Of a stretch of 64,000 bases of DNA, positions 54,403 to 63,420 are shown piece after piece. The translations under genes and the position numbers were made by a program. Position 1 is the first letter of the stretch; the number at the start of each line of letters is the position of its first letter. The DNA lies in NCBI GenBank assembly GCA_022828425.1, contig CP094685.1, positions 310,001-374,000 on the forward strand, written 5' to 3'. A model generated the notes under the pieces. It saw only the letters and a list, made by a program, of their open reading frames with translations. It was not told the DNA's origin and made no database searches. The stretch comes from Candidatus Thiothrix sulfatifontis. Its GTDB lineage: Bacteria; Pseudomonadota; Gammaproteobacteria; Thiotrichales; Thiotrichaceae.

Positions 54403-55316
54403 TTAGCCTCAGGCGCACAGTGTGGCTGTATAGAAATAGCATGACTCCGTAACGCAGGTAATTCCCGCTTCTGCGCTAAAGCTGGTGACAAATACAGCGA
54501 TTCATACGTCATCTCAGCGCGTCCCAGCAAGGTCGATTGGCTAGAACGCCCCGCTAACAATTCAATACGCGACAACTCCAGATAACTAGGCAGCAATTCG
54601 CCAAATGCCTTATCTCCCCTACGCCCATCATAACTGACGAGGTAAGCGATACCCCGTTCATTCAAGCTTTCCAGTGCCAATACAAATTCACGGTGATCAA
54701 TACCGGACAAGTAGCGCGAATCGTGTTCGCCGCAAACGCCCTGATAAGGCGGATCCATGTAAACCAAATCATTGGTCGTAGCCGTCCTCAGCACATCACG
54801 ATAATCCAGTGCTGAAAAGGCACTTTTACCTTGCAACAACGCTGACACCCCGAAAATATTGTTACGCATCGTCGCGGGGCGAGTTCCTTTACGGCGCTTA
54901 TCTGGGCTTTGATTGAACATCCCATCAGCATTGTAACGCACCGCACCTTTGACACAACGCGCTAACAAATACAGGAAAAGACGGGGATCTTGGCTGCGAT
55001 TAAAGGCTTCGCGCATCTGATAATAATGGCTCGGACTATCCTCTGTGAGCTGCCCATTCCAAATCTGTTCGTAATAATCAGCCGTTGCTGTGGGTTGCTC
55101 CACCATCAAACGCAGCAATTCTACTAACGGTTTATTGACATCATTAATCGCGTAACGCGCCGCCAATTGACGTGCTCCCGCCGCAATACTAATCGCAGCC
55201 GAACCCGCAAAGGGTTCAATCAAACAATTCACATCCTTGGGGAAATAACCAAGAATGGCGGCTGCTAAATTGCGCTTACTGCCTTGATATTGAATGGGGT
55301 GCGGGATAGTTTTCAT
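54387..55316 (-). CDS. Dam-type (D12 class) DNA adenine methyltransferase
   Basis: 309 residues. The SAM-binding motif reads IQYQGSKRNLAAAILG and LIEPFAGSAAISIAAGA; the catalytic motif is VYMDPPYQGVCGEHDSRYLS (DPPY). It should methylate adenine N6 in a short target that cannot be deduced. The last 20 residues or so (SHAISIQPHCAPEANALYA) look unlike the family end and overlap the endonuclease remnant, so the gene may have been cut and refused at its 3' end. It is inserted between rpmA and obgE, which are normally adjacent: probably a horizontally acquired orphan methylase. Confidence 0.9.
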
Positions 55317-55335
55317 GACATGATCATAACACGCG

Positions 55336-55360
55336 AAAAGCCCCGACAGGCGGGGCTTTT
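55336..55360. terminator. Bidirectional terminator after rpmA
   Basis: AAAAGCCCCG-ACAGG-CGGGGCTTTT: a 10-bp inverted repeat with T4 on either strand, 27 nt after the rpmA stop and just before the methylase start. It separates the ribosomal protein operon from the inserted methylase. Confidence 0.9.
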
Positions 55361-55387
55361 ACGCAAATCGTTCGAAGACGGAAGTTT

Positions 55388-55660
55388 TTAAGCGGAACAA
55401 CCTTCAACAGGTTGGATGCTTACAAACTTACGGTTTTCAGCGCCTTTTTGCTTGAAAACCACTACGCCGTCTGCCTTGGCGAACAAGGTATGGTCTTTAC
55501 CAATACCTACGTTGTCACCAGCATGGAAGCGCGTACCACGCTGGCGAACCAGAATGTTACCAGCCAGAACGAATTGACCACCAAAGCGCTTAACGCCAAG
55601 TCGTTTCGATTCTGAGTCGCGACCGTTGCGGGTACTACCGCCTGCTTTCTTATGTGCCAT
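55388..55660 (-). CDS. rpmA: 50S ribosomal protein L27
   Basis: 90 residues: [61 protein letters not shown] complete L27 with the conserved N-terminal residues that reach the peptidyl transferase centre. It follows rplU by 12 nt, with AGGGGAG before the ATG. Confidence 0.98.
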   Translation of the reverse strand: MAHKKAGGSTRNGRDSESKRLGVKRFGGQFVLAGNILVRQRGTRFHAGDNVGIGKDHTLFAKADGVVVFKQKGAENRKFVSIQPVEGCSA

Positions 55661-55672
55661 TGCTGTCTCCCC

Positions 55673-55987
55673 TTATGCTGCTGAAATGCCAGTGATTTCG
55701 ATTTGTGTCAGGTACTGGCGATGACCAGTACATTTCTGATGGTGCTTACGGCGGCGGAATTTCATGATCCGCACTTTGACGCCGCGAGTCTGGGCCACAA
55801 CGTTTGCAGTTACTTTCGCGCCTGCAACGTAAGGTGCGCCGATTTGCACGGTGTCACCTTCCCCGACCATCAGGACATTATCGAAATCAATGTCTGCGCC
55901 TTCTGCTGCATCCAGTTTTTCAACAAAGATGCTGTCGCCTTGAGCGACGCGGTACTGTTTACCGCCGGTTACGATGACCGCATACAT
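55673..55987 (-). CDS. rplU: 50S ribosomal protein L21
   Basis: 104 residues from [20 protein letters not shown], with GGAG nine nt upstream. [20 protein letters not shown] followed by RQYLTQIEI is the conserved RNA-binding C-terminus. First gene of the rplU-rpmA operon, divergent from ispB, an arrangement conserved in gammaproteobacteria. Confidence 0.98.
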   Translation of the reverse strand: MYAVIVTGGKQYRVAQGDSIFVEKLDAAEGADIDFDNVLMVGEGDTVQIGAPYVAGAKVTANVVAQTRGVKVRIMKFRRRKHHQKCTGHRQYLTQIEITGISAA

Positions 55988-56152
55988 GATTCGATTCTCC
56001 AAAAAATGTCCTGTTAAAGAGCCGCAGGATTATACCGTCTACGCCCCTTCAGGTCAAACGGGAAATAAAATATTTCAAGGAGTTGCGCGTATCGCTTGAC
56101 AGGAGCTAGGGGGCTTCCTAGCATTCGGGGCTTTACCGCAGCCTGCATAATC

Positions 56153-57121
56153 ATGGATTTCAATACAATTCGCCAACTTGCCGATGCTGACATGCAGGCA
56201 GTCAATGCTTTAATCCAGCGTCGTCTGCATTCCGATGTCGTGCTTATCAACCAACTCAGCCATTACATTATTGGCAGTGGGGGCAAGCGCTTGCGCCCAT
56301 TACTCGCGTTGCTGGTGGCGCGTGCCTGCGGCTATCAAGGCGACAGACACGTTGATATTGCCGCAATTGTGGAATTTATCCACACCGCCACGCTGCTACA
56401 TGACGATGTGGTGGACGAGTCCGATATGCGCCGTGGCAAGGAAACCGCCAACAATGTGTGGGGCAATCAAGCCGCCGTGCTGGTGGGCGATTTCCTGTAT
56501 TCGCGCTCGTTTGAAATGATGGTGGACGTGGGCAGTATGCGGGTGATGGAAATCTTATCCACCACCACCAACGTGATTGCGGAAGGCGAAGTCTTGCAGT
56601 TGCTCAACTGTCACGATCCTGACACGTCCGAAGCGCGTTACATGGAAGTGATTCATTCCAAAACCGCGAAATTGTTTGAAGCAGCGTGTCAGTTGGGCGC
56701 AGTGCTGACGGGATTGAGTGCGGAACACGAAGAGGCGATGGCGAAGTATGGAATGCACTTAGGTACAGCGTTCCAATTGGTCGATGACGTGTTGGATTAC
56801 ACCGCTGATGCTGAGGAAATGGGCAAAAACGTCGGTGATGATTTAGCCGAAGGCAAGCCGACCTTGCCACTGATTATTGCGATACAACGCAGCGATGCGG
56901 CGACGGCTGCCATCCTCCGCAGTGCGATTGAGCAGGGTGGGTTGGATCAAATTGATGCCATTATGCAGGCGATTACCGACACCAAGGCGATTGATTACAC
57001 GCTGGAACGTGCCAAGGGTGAAACCGAAAGTGCGATTGCCAGCTTGCAATGCCTGCCTGATAGCGACTATCGGCAAGCGTTGGAGTCATTGGCATGGTTT
57101 GCGATTAACCGTAGCCATTGA
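56153..57121 (+). CDS. ispB: Octaprenyl (polyprenyl) diphosphate synthase
   Basis: Makes the side chain of ubiquinone by chain elongation from FPP and IPP. 322 residues from MDFNTIRQLADADMQAVNAL; a longer frame upstream is ignored because this start matches the family. The first Asp-rich motif is LLHDDVVDESDMRRG, the second is LVDDVLDYTADAEEMGKNVG, and GKRLRPLLALL precedes them. Its stop overlaps a TTG start of the next gene. Confidence 0.95.
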   Translation: MDFNTIRQLADADMQAVNALIQRRLHSDVVLINQLSHYIIGSGGKRLRPLLALLVARACGYQGDRHVDIAAIVEFIHTATLLHDDVVDESDMRRGKETANNVWGNQAAVLVGDFLYSRSFEMMVDVGSMRVMEILSTTTNVIAEGEVLQLLNCHDPDTSEARYMEVIHSKTAKLFEAACQLGAVLTGLSAEHEEAMAKYGMHLGTAFQLVDDVLDYTADAEEMGKNVGDDLAEGKPTLPLIIAIQRSDAATAAILRSAIEQGGLDQIDAIMQAITDTKAIDYTLERAKGETESAIASLQCLPDSDYRQALESLAWFAINRSH

Positions 57122-57874
57122 AGCAGCACGCCACGCCATTGTCTTGGCTGGCGGGTTTACTGCTGTTTTTACTCAGCCAAGTAACGGTGGCTGATGCCTC
57201 AACATTGATCCTCACGGATAGCCACGACACGGTTTCCGCCGCGCCCTTCATGGCAATTTTGGAAGACCCGTCACGGCAATTAACCCTGCAACAGGTTGCA
57301 TCGGCGGCATTTGACGCAAAATTTACTGCAAACACCAGTCAAAACGCCCCCAGTTTCGGCAGAAGTCGCTCGGCGTATTGGGTACGTTTTACGCTAATCA
57401 ACCAATCCAGCCTGAAATGGTATGCCCTGTCCGATGCATTGCTGGAGGATGAATACGACTTCCATCTGCTATCCGAGGGGCAGGAAGTAACGGCACAGTA
57501 CGCCGCACCCGTGACCGGCTACCGCCGCCCCGCGTGGTCGCTGGCACTTCCTCACGGCATACCCTTGGAAATCTACGTGCGGGCAACCAATGGCGATTCC
57601 GCGTTTCGCTTGCCGGTAGATTTGGTCACGGCGGATGCGATGCTGGAACGCAGTAAAGAAAGCTATCGCCTCTACGCCGCTATTTACGGGGCAATGTTGG
57701 TGTTGGCGGCTTACAACCTGTTTTTGTTCTTCGCATTGCGTGAGCCTAGCTACTTGTCACTGGTGGCGCATATTCTCTCAATGGCGACGGTGGCGCATTT
57801 AGCCAACCCGGTATTTGAGGGGATTGGATTCCTCCATGACACTGGCTCGCACTTTTTCACGACACCGCTCTACC
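57118..57874 (+). pseudogene. 7TM-DISM hybrid histidine kinase, 5' part (IS-disrupted)
   Basis: About 252 codons before the insertion, from TTG 57118 overlapping the ispB stop. A signal peptide (WLAGLLLFLLSQVTVADA) is followed by a 7TMR-DISMED2-type extracellular beta domain (SAYWVRFTLINQSSLKWYAL, YRRPAWSLALPHGIPLEIYV) and the first helices of the 7TM region (AIYGAMLVLAAYNLFLFFAL). The frame breaks at the insertion sequence. Joining 57118-57874 to 59290-60857 yields one uninterrupted 774-residue protein. Confidence 0.92.
57866..57874. repeat. Target site duplication, left copy
   Basis: CGCTCTACC directly before the left inverted repeat; part of the original kinase coding sequence (Pro-Leu-Tyr). 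Confidence 0.93.
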
Positions 57875-59280
57875 CATCTCCTTATACACAAGTCCCCAAA
57901 CTGATGTAAGATAAGCAATTTTCACCCATGAACTGGTCATCTACCGAACTCACCGATCTTGATTTGGGAGACAAGCGTCTCGAAACACGCGCCGCTCATA
58001 TCCTCAAAGCGATGCTGAAAGCCCCCCAATCGAGCATCCCGAAAGCTTGTCAAAGTTGGTCAAGCACCTTGGCGACGTACCGTTTCTTTTGGAATGAAGC
58101 GGTGAGCCATGATGCTTTGATGGCATCCCACTTTGAAGCGACCGAGTGTCGAATCCGTCAGCAAGATTCGCGGATTATCCTGTGTATTCAAGACACCACC
58201 GAACTGGATTTCAATGGGCAGGAAACCGAGGGTTTGGGGCGTTTATCCTACGATAAGCAACGCGGGATGTACCTGCATCCGACCTTGTGTATCACCCCAG
58301 ACCGTCTGCCATTGGGGATCACCGATACGTGGATGTGGTCACGGGGCTTGAGCAAAGCGGCGGATCTTGCCAACCCCGGCATCAAAGAAAGCCGTCGCTG
58401 GATTGAAGGGTATGAACGGGTAGCCGAACTGGCGGCACGCTGCCCTGAATACCGCCTCATCTATACGGGCGACCGTGAAAGCGACTTTTATGACTTACTC
58501 AAACGGGCGCAAGCCTTGGATTACCCGGCTGACCTGCTGATACGGGCGCAACATAACCGCGCCTTGGGGGATGACCTCAAACTGTGGGATGCCATTGATC
58601 AACAACAGGCGTTGACTCGTATCACCTTTACCAAACCGCGCAAGCAGGGTGAAAAGCCTCGCAAAGTGGTACAAGAAATCAAGGTGTTACGTTATACCCT
58701 GCGTCCCAAAAGTAAGCATCCAATGCTATTGACCTTGGTTCAAGCCAAAGAAATCAACCCACCCGCCGGAAAATCGTCCCTCATTTGGCGTTTAGTCACC
58801 AACCGTTGTGTAGAGACCGCCGATGCCGCCTGTGAACTCATCGACTGGTATCGGGCGCGTTGGGAAATCGAGATGTTTTTTGATGTCCTGAAAGTCGGCT
58901 GTCGCGTCGAAAAACTGCAACTGGACACTAAAGAGCGCATCGAAAAAGCCCTCGCGCTCTACATCATGGTGGCCTGGCGGATTATGTTTCTGATGCGGTT
59001 GGGGCGTACCTGCCCAGAACTTCCGGCTGATCTGGTGTTTGACCCGCTGGAATGGAAAGTATCCTTCCGGCTCGGCAAAAAAGCACTACCCGATGGCATA
59101 CCTACCCTCAATCAAGTGATCCGCAATCTAGCGGAACTGGGGGGCTTTTTGGGCAGAAAATGCGATGGCGAACCGGGGGCTAAAAGTATCTGGCTTGGCT
59201 ACTCAAGGGTGCTGGACTGTATTTATGGGATTCAGATGGCTAGTGAGTTGGGGGAGGACTGATTTGTGTATAAAGAGATG
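57875..59280 (+). mobile_element. IS50-like insertion sequence (IS4 superfamily)
   Basis: A complete 1406-bp element with 19-bp imperfect terminal inverted repeats, CATCTCCTTATACACAAGT on the left and CATCTCTTTATACACAAAT on the right when inverted (two mismatches). They closely resemble the IS50/Tn5 outside end. The 9-bp target duplication CGCTCTACC flanks both sides (57866-57874 and 59281-59289). One intact transposase gene fills it. The intact ends, duplication and gene indicate a recent insertion into the kinase gene. Confidence 0.95.
57928..59262 (+). CDS. IS4-family (IS50/Tn5-like) transposase
   Basis: 444 residues from MNWSSTELTDLDLGDKRLET. The N-terminal DNA-binding region has ACQSWSSTLATYRFFWNEAV. 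The DDE catalytic triad is visible as CIQDTTELDFNG, IYTGDRESDFYDLL and the YREK-like WYRARWEIEMFFDVLK. Length is close to the 476-aa Tn5 transposase, and no frameshift is seen, so it is probably active. The stop TGA touches the right inverted repeat. Confidence 0.95.
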   Translation: MNWSSTELTDLDLGDKRLETRAAHILKAMLKAPQSSIPKACQSWSSTLATYRFFWNEAVSHDALMASHFEATECRIRQQDSRIILCIQDTTELDFNGQETEGLGRLSYDKQRGMYLHPTLCITPDRLPLGITDTWMWSRGLSKAADLANPGIKESRRWIEGYERVAELAARCPEYRLIYTGDRESDFYDLLKRAQALDYPADLLIRAQHNRALGDDLKLWDAIDQQQALTRITFTKPRKQGEKPRKVVQEIKVLRYTLRPKSKHPMLLTLVQAKEINPPAGKSSLIWRLVTNRCVETADAACELIDWYRARWEIEMFFDVLKVGCRVEKLQLDTKERIEKALALYIMVAWRIMFLMRLGRTCPELPADLVFDPLEWKVSFRLGKKALPDGIPTLNQVIRNLAELGGFLGRKCDGEPGAKSIWLGYSRVLDCIYGIQMASELGED

Positions 59281-59289
59281 CGCTCTACC
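59281..59289. repeat. Target site duplication, right copy
   Basis: CGCTCTACC directly after the right inverted repeat; identical to 57866-57874. Nine bp is the duplication length expected for IS50-type transposition. Confidence 0.93.
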
Positions 59290-60857
59290 TCGCCATGATT
59301 TCTTTTAGCGTATTTACGCAACAATTGCTGCAAACCAAACAACGGCTCCCCCGCCATCACCGGCTGTTAAGCGGGATCATCTGGATTTGCTTACCCTTGA
59401 TCGTCATCACTGGCTGGATTCCCAGCGGAACCTTGATTACCAACAGCATGGGGCAGATTACGATGTTGATACTGTTCAGCACCAGCATCGCCGCCTTACG
59501 CCACGGCAATCGCATTGCCCGTTATTTCTTTGGCATTTTCTTCTTGGTGATTTTTTGGGTCGCACCCAGTGGATTGGTACTGATTTTCAATGTGACACAC
59601 TGGGATGTGCAAGCGTTTTACGTCACCGCCATGCCAATAGGACACCTGATTTTTTTGCTGTTATTGTCCATTGTCCAAATGGAAAAAGTCAGGTTATTGC
59701 GTGAAGCCATGCAGCGCACCGCCGCCGCGAATCAAGCCAAAAGCAGCTTTCTAGCAACCATTAACCATGAATTGCGCACCCCGCTCAACGCCATCACCAG
59801 CCTCGGCACGCTGTTACGCCTCACCACGCTCACCCCCAAGCAAGCGGAATACGTCACGCAACTGGAGCAAACGTCCCAACACATGTCACGCTTAATGGGC
59901 AATGTGTTAGACATCGCCAAAATTGAAAGCAATAGCCTGGAACTACAGCAAGAACCCTTCCAACTGAGCATCGTGATGCGCCAAGTACACGATTTAACGC
60001 TTAATCAGGCACAGAAAAAAGGGCTGTCGTTGGTATTTGTCGGGCATGACACCATCCCGGAAACGCTACTGGGCGACCGTTTGCGCTTAACGCAAATCCT
60101 GACCAATTTGCTGCAAAATGCGCTGCGTTATACCACCGAAGGCTCTGTCACTTGCACGGTGCAGCGTCATGAGACACCTGAACCCCAGCAATTACGCCTG
60201 TCTTTTTCGGTGCGTGATACCGGAATTGGCATTGCCGCTGAAAAATTACCGACGATTTTTGATGAATTTACCCAAGCGCAACCCACCTCCAACCTTTCAC
60301 AAGACGGCATCGGCTTAGGGCTGGCGATTAGCAGCCGCCTCGTCACCTGTTTGGGCGGAAAATTAGCGGTTGAAAGCACCGTGGGTAAAGGCAGCCACTT
60401 TTTCTTCACCCTGACCTTTAACGTCGCCCACCTTGAAACGGCAACAACGGATAAACCACCTTGCCGACTGCCGCAGGGCATCCGCATTTTATTGGTCGAT
60501 GACGAATTCATGAATCGTTTGCTGGGTTATGAGCTATTGAGTGCTCAAGGCGGCAAGGTGGAAGTCGCCGCAGATGGGCAAAGTGCGTTGCTTTACCTGC
60601 AACAGCACCCGTTTGATGTGGTATTACTCGACATTAACCTGCCCGACACCACCGGCTTTGACGTGTTGCAATGGATACGCCAGCATTCACCCAATCCCAA
60701 CATTCCCGTCATCGCCTTGACCGCGCACACGAGTACTGAAGTTAGGCAACAATGCCTAGCGGCGGGAATGAATGACTTTTTGCACAAACCGTCGGATTGG
60801 CAACGTTTGTGTCAAATCATCCTCAAGGTGCTTAACCATGAGGATGATGCTTCTTAG
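59290..60857 (+). pseudogene. 7TM-DISM hybrid histidine kinase, 3' part (IS-disrupted)
   Basis: 522 codons remaining after the insertion: the rest of the 7TM helices (SGIIWICLPLIVITGWIPSG), a HisKA domain with SSFLATINHELRTPLNAITS, HATPase_c with NLLQNALRYT, RDTGIGIAAEKLPTIFDEF and GIGLGLAISSRL, and a C-terminal receiver with LLVDDEFMN, VVLLDINLPDTTGFDV and LHKPSD. An ATG at 59295 could allow residual translation of this membrane-kinase-receiver part if transcription enters from the element, but no ribosome binding site precedes it. Confidence 0.9.
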
Positions 60858-60866
60858 GGTTAGGGC

Positions 60867-61448
60867 TTAGCCCAAATCTGCTGCGAGTGACGCACGCGAG
60901 GCTTCACCCAAGGTCACGGTATACGCATAATTCGGATGCTCAATCCCCATCTGAATCGCCGCGCCTTCCTGCATCGAAGCCACCATCACCGGGGTCAACT
61001 CAAAGCGCGTAAAATGCACTGCTGAGGTTTTCTCCTCGGTTTCGCGCTCCAAATCTTCATTGGCAATCGCGTAAACCTTGTCGAAACCCGCCACCTGCAC
61101 CCACGTATGCCGCTCGATCCCGATCAACCGCCCCAGTTGCACCTTGCGCTCTTCCACATCGGAAAACTCGACCATGAAGGTTGCTTTCCAGTTCGAGCCA
61201 TCGGGAATCAACGGGTTATACGCTTCCAGTTCCTCATTAATGCCAGCGGACTCGAAAATTTTCTCAATCCGCAGCATTTCCTGAATCTGGTACTGCATGG
61301 TTAAGCGGTCTTCAAAATACAGCGTCGCATTCGGGCCAATGTGTATTTTGCGGTCAGCTTTATGCGCCATCACTTTCTCGCGGAAGGCTTTGCGCTCGAT
61401 TGAATACTGTTCCAGACTCAGCAAGTCTGCACGGGTCAACTTTTCCAT
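60867..61448 (-). CDS. DUF3501 family protein
   Basis: 193 residues, MEKLTRADLLSLEQYSIERK, matching DUF3501. Of two adjacent ATGs the second has GGAG at seven nt and is chosen. Conserved-looking segments are HIGPNATLYFEDRLTMQYQI, QEMLRIEKIF, NPLIPDGSNWKATFMVEF and VHFTRFEL. No enzyme function is known. It is the last gene of the rubrerythrin/Fe-S protein/DUF3501 operon, a grouping seen in other proteobacteria and suggestive of a joint role in peroxide or oxygen stress. Confidence 0.88.
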   Translation of the reverse strand: MEKLTRADLLSLEQYSIERKAFREKVMAHKADRKIHIGPNATLYFEDRLTMQYQIQEMLRIEKIFESAGINEELEAYNPLIPDGSNWKATFMVEFSDVEERKVQLGRLIGIERHTWVQVAGFDKVYAIANEDLERETEEKTSAVHFTRFELTPVMVASMQEGAAIQMGIEHPNYAYTVTLGEASRASLAADLG

Positions 61449-61459
61449 CATCACTCTCC

Positions 61460-62803
61460 TTACAAACCGTAAGCAATGCGTAACATGGTCAGCGGATGCG
61501 TTGGCGGAGGCATACCCTCTTCCAACCCACTCTCGATTTGATGCCCAGCCATCGGGCAATCGCTGCCGTAATAATCCGGCTTGGCCTGATTGACCTTACC
61601 GAACAGCGGACGGCAAATTTTTATGGCAATATCGTGGAACTCGCTTTTCACCGCATACGTGCCGTCATGCCCGGAACAACGTTCCAGCAATTCCAGCTTG
61701 GTATCCGGCACTAATTCCAACAATTCGCGGGTCTTGTAACCGATGTTTTGTACGCGCAAATGGCAAGACGTGTGGTAGCTGACCTTGCCCAACGGCTTTT
61801 TGAAGTTGGTGTTCAACTTGCCTTCTTTGTGGCGCAACATCAGGTACTCGAACGGGTCGAAAATGCGCCCTTTCACCGTTTGCACATCAGCATCATCGGG
61901 GAACATCAGCGGCAATTCCTGCTTGAACATCAACACACACGACGGTACGGGGCCGACAATATCCCAACCTTCATTGATGAGTTTCATCATTGCCGGAATA
62001 TTGGCTTCTTTCGCGGCGGCAACCGATTCCAAATCACCGAGTTCTAGCTTCGGCATTCCACAACACTGCTCTTTATCCAGCAACGTCACTGGAATGCCGT
62101 TGATTTCAAATACCTTACGCAAATCATCGACGATATGCGGCTCGTTATAGTTGCCGTAGCACGTCGCAAAAATCGCCACTTTGCCCGTGGTACGCCCTGC
62201 TGCCACCGCTTTGGATTCATCCAAAGTCTTGTAACGCGCCACACGGTCACGCCCTTTGTCGCTGTGGTAAGACGGTATTTTCGCTTGCGGATGCACACCC
62301 AACACTTTGTCGAGTTGTTGACGGAAGGCGGGATTTTGATTCACTTTATTGACGATGCCCGCAACGACAGGAATCCCCGCCAACTTGCCGACCATATCCG
62401 TAGAACTCAGTATCTTGTCGCGGAATTTTGTGTCGCCCTTCTTAAACTTCACCGCTTTGGCACGCAGCATCAGGTGTGGGAAGTCAATATTCCACTCATG
62501 CGGCGGAATGTACGGGCATTTGGTCATGTAACACAGGTCGCACAGATAGCAATGATCCACGACCTGCCAATAATCTTTTTTGTCAACGCCATCCACTTCC
62601 ATCGTCTTGGAATTGTCCACAAGATCAAACAGCGTGGGGAAGGAATTGCACAGGCTGACGCAACGGCGGCAACCGTGACACAGATCAAAGACGCGCTCCA
62701 TTTCGTGCAGGACGGCATCTTCGTTATAAAATTCGGGGTTTTTCCAGTCGAGCGCGTGACGGGTGGGGGCTTGCAGGCTGCCTTCGCGTTTCGGGGTTGC
62801 CAT
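61460..62803 (-). CDS. Heterodisulfide reductase/GlpC-like Fe-S oxidoreductase
   Basis: 447 residues from [20 protein letters not shown]. Two [4Fe-4S] ferredoxin-type clusters are indicated by [14 protein letters not shown] and [14 protein letters not shown]. Two CCG-like domains follow ([13 protein letters not shown] and YHTSCHLR...[10 protein letters not shown]). This is the layout of GlpC/HdrD subunits that pass electrons to a partner. It has no membrane helices. It lies between rubrerythrin and DUF3501, so it may be the electron donor for rubrerythrin; that is inferred from context. Confidence 0.9.
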   Translation of the reverse strand: MATPKREGSLQAPTRHALDWKNPEFYNEDAVLHEMERVFDLCHGCRRCVSLCNSFPTLFDLVDNSKTMEVDGVDKKDYWQVVDHCYLCDLCYMTKCPYIPPHEWNIDFPHLMLRAKAVKFKKGDTKFRDKILSSTDMVGKLAGIPVVAGIVNKVNQNPAFRQQLDKVLGVHPQAKIPSYHSDKGRDRVARYKTLDESKAVAAGRTTGKVAIFATCYGNYNEPHIVDDLRKVFEINGIPVTLLDKEQCCGMPKLELGDLESVAAAKEANIPAMMKLINEGWDIVGPVPSCVLMFKQELPLMFPDDADVQTVKGRIFDPFEYLMLRHKEGKLNTNFKKPLGKVSYHTSCHLRVQNIGYKTRELLELVPDTKLELLERCSGHDGTYAVKSEFHDIAIKICRPLFGKVNQAKPDYYGSDCPMAGHQIESGLEEGMPPPTHPLTMLRIAYGL

Positions 62804-62825
62804 CTTAGTTATTCTCCGTTGGGGT

Positions 62826-62853
62826 GTGGAGGCGAACACGCATTCGCCTCCAC
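62826..62853. promoter_or_regulatory. Strong intercistronic hairpin
   Basis: An 11-bp perfect stem (GTGGAGGCGAA/TTCGCCTCCAC, loop 6 nt) between the rubrerythrin stop and the Fe-S gene start. There is no T-run on either strand, so it is less a terminator than a candidate mRNA processing or stability element giving unequal expression. Confidence 0.6.
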
Positions 62854-62860
62854 TAAAGCC

Positions 62861-63280
62861 TTATGCGTCTAAACTGTCCAATGCCTTCTGGAAACGGTTA
62901 GCGTGTGAACGCTCCGCTTTCGCCAACGTTTCAAACCAATCCGCGATTTCGTCGAAGCCTTCCGCACGCGCGTCTTTGGCCATGCCGGGGTACATGTCGG
63001 TGTATTCGTGGGTTTCACCCGCAATCGCCGATTTCAAGTTAGCCGCTGTCGGGCCAATCGGCAAGCCGGTCGCTGGATCGCCAGAAGCTTCCAAATATTC
63101 CAAGTGACCGTGTGCGTGACCCGTTTCGCCTTCCGCAGTAGAGCGGAATACCGCCGCGACATCGTTGTAGCCTTCCACGTCGGCTTTGGCTGCGAAATAC
63201 AAGTAACGGCGATTGGCTTGCGATTCACCCGCGAAGGCGTCTTTCAAATGCTGTTCTGTTCTACTTCCCTTCAATTCCAT
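62861..63280 (-). CDS. Rubrerythrin (without rubredoxin domain)
   Basis: 139 residues from [24 protein letters not shown] lies six nt before this ATG. Four-helix ferritin-like diiron ligands are seen in [41 protein letters not shown] and [14 protein letters not shown]. The C-terminal rubredoxin domain of classical rubrerythrin is missing (no CxxC), so it resembles sulerythrin/erythrin-type proteins. It likely reduces peroxide using an external electron donor, perhaps the Fe-S protein encoded next. Confidence 0.93.
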   Translation of the reverse strand: MELKGSRTEQHLKDAFAGESQANRRYLYFAAKADVEGYNDVAAVFRSTAEGETGHAHGHLEYLEASGDPATGLPIGPTAANLKSAIAGETHEYTDMYPGMAKDARAEGFDEIADWFETLAKAERSHANRFQKALDSLDA

Positions 63281-63420
63281 CATGGACTCCTCAGTTGTAT
63301 GGTTGATTAAACGCTTTGTAGGATTATACTCTAAGAGAAAGTAACGTCGATTTCCAATCGTATATTTTGAATGTTTCATTCGATTTAGCCAAATACCGCC
63401 CCCTTGAGGAGATGAGAAAC

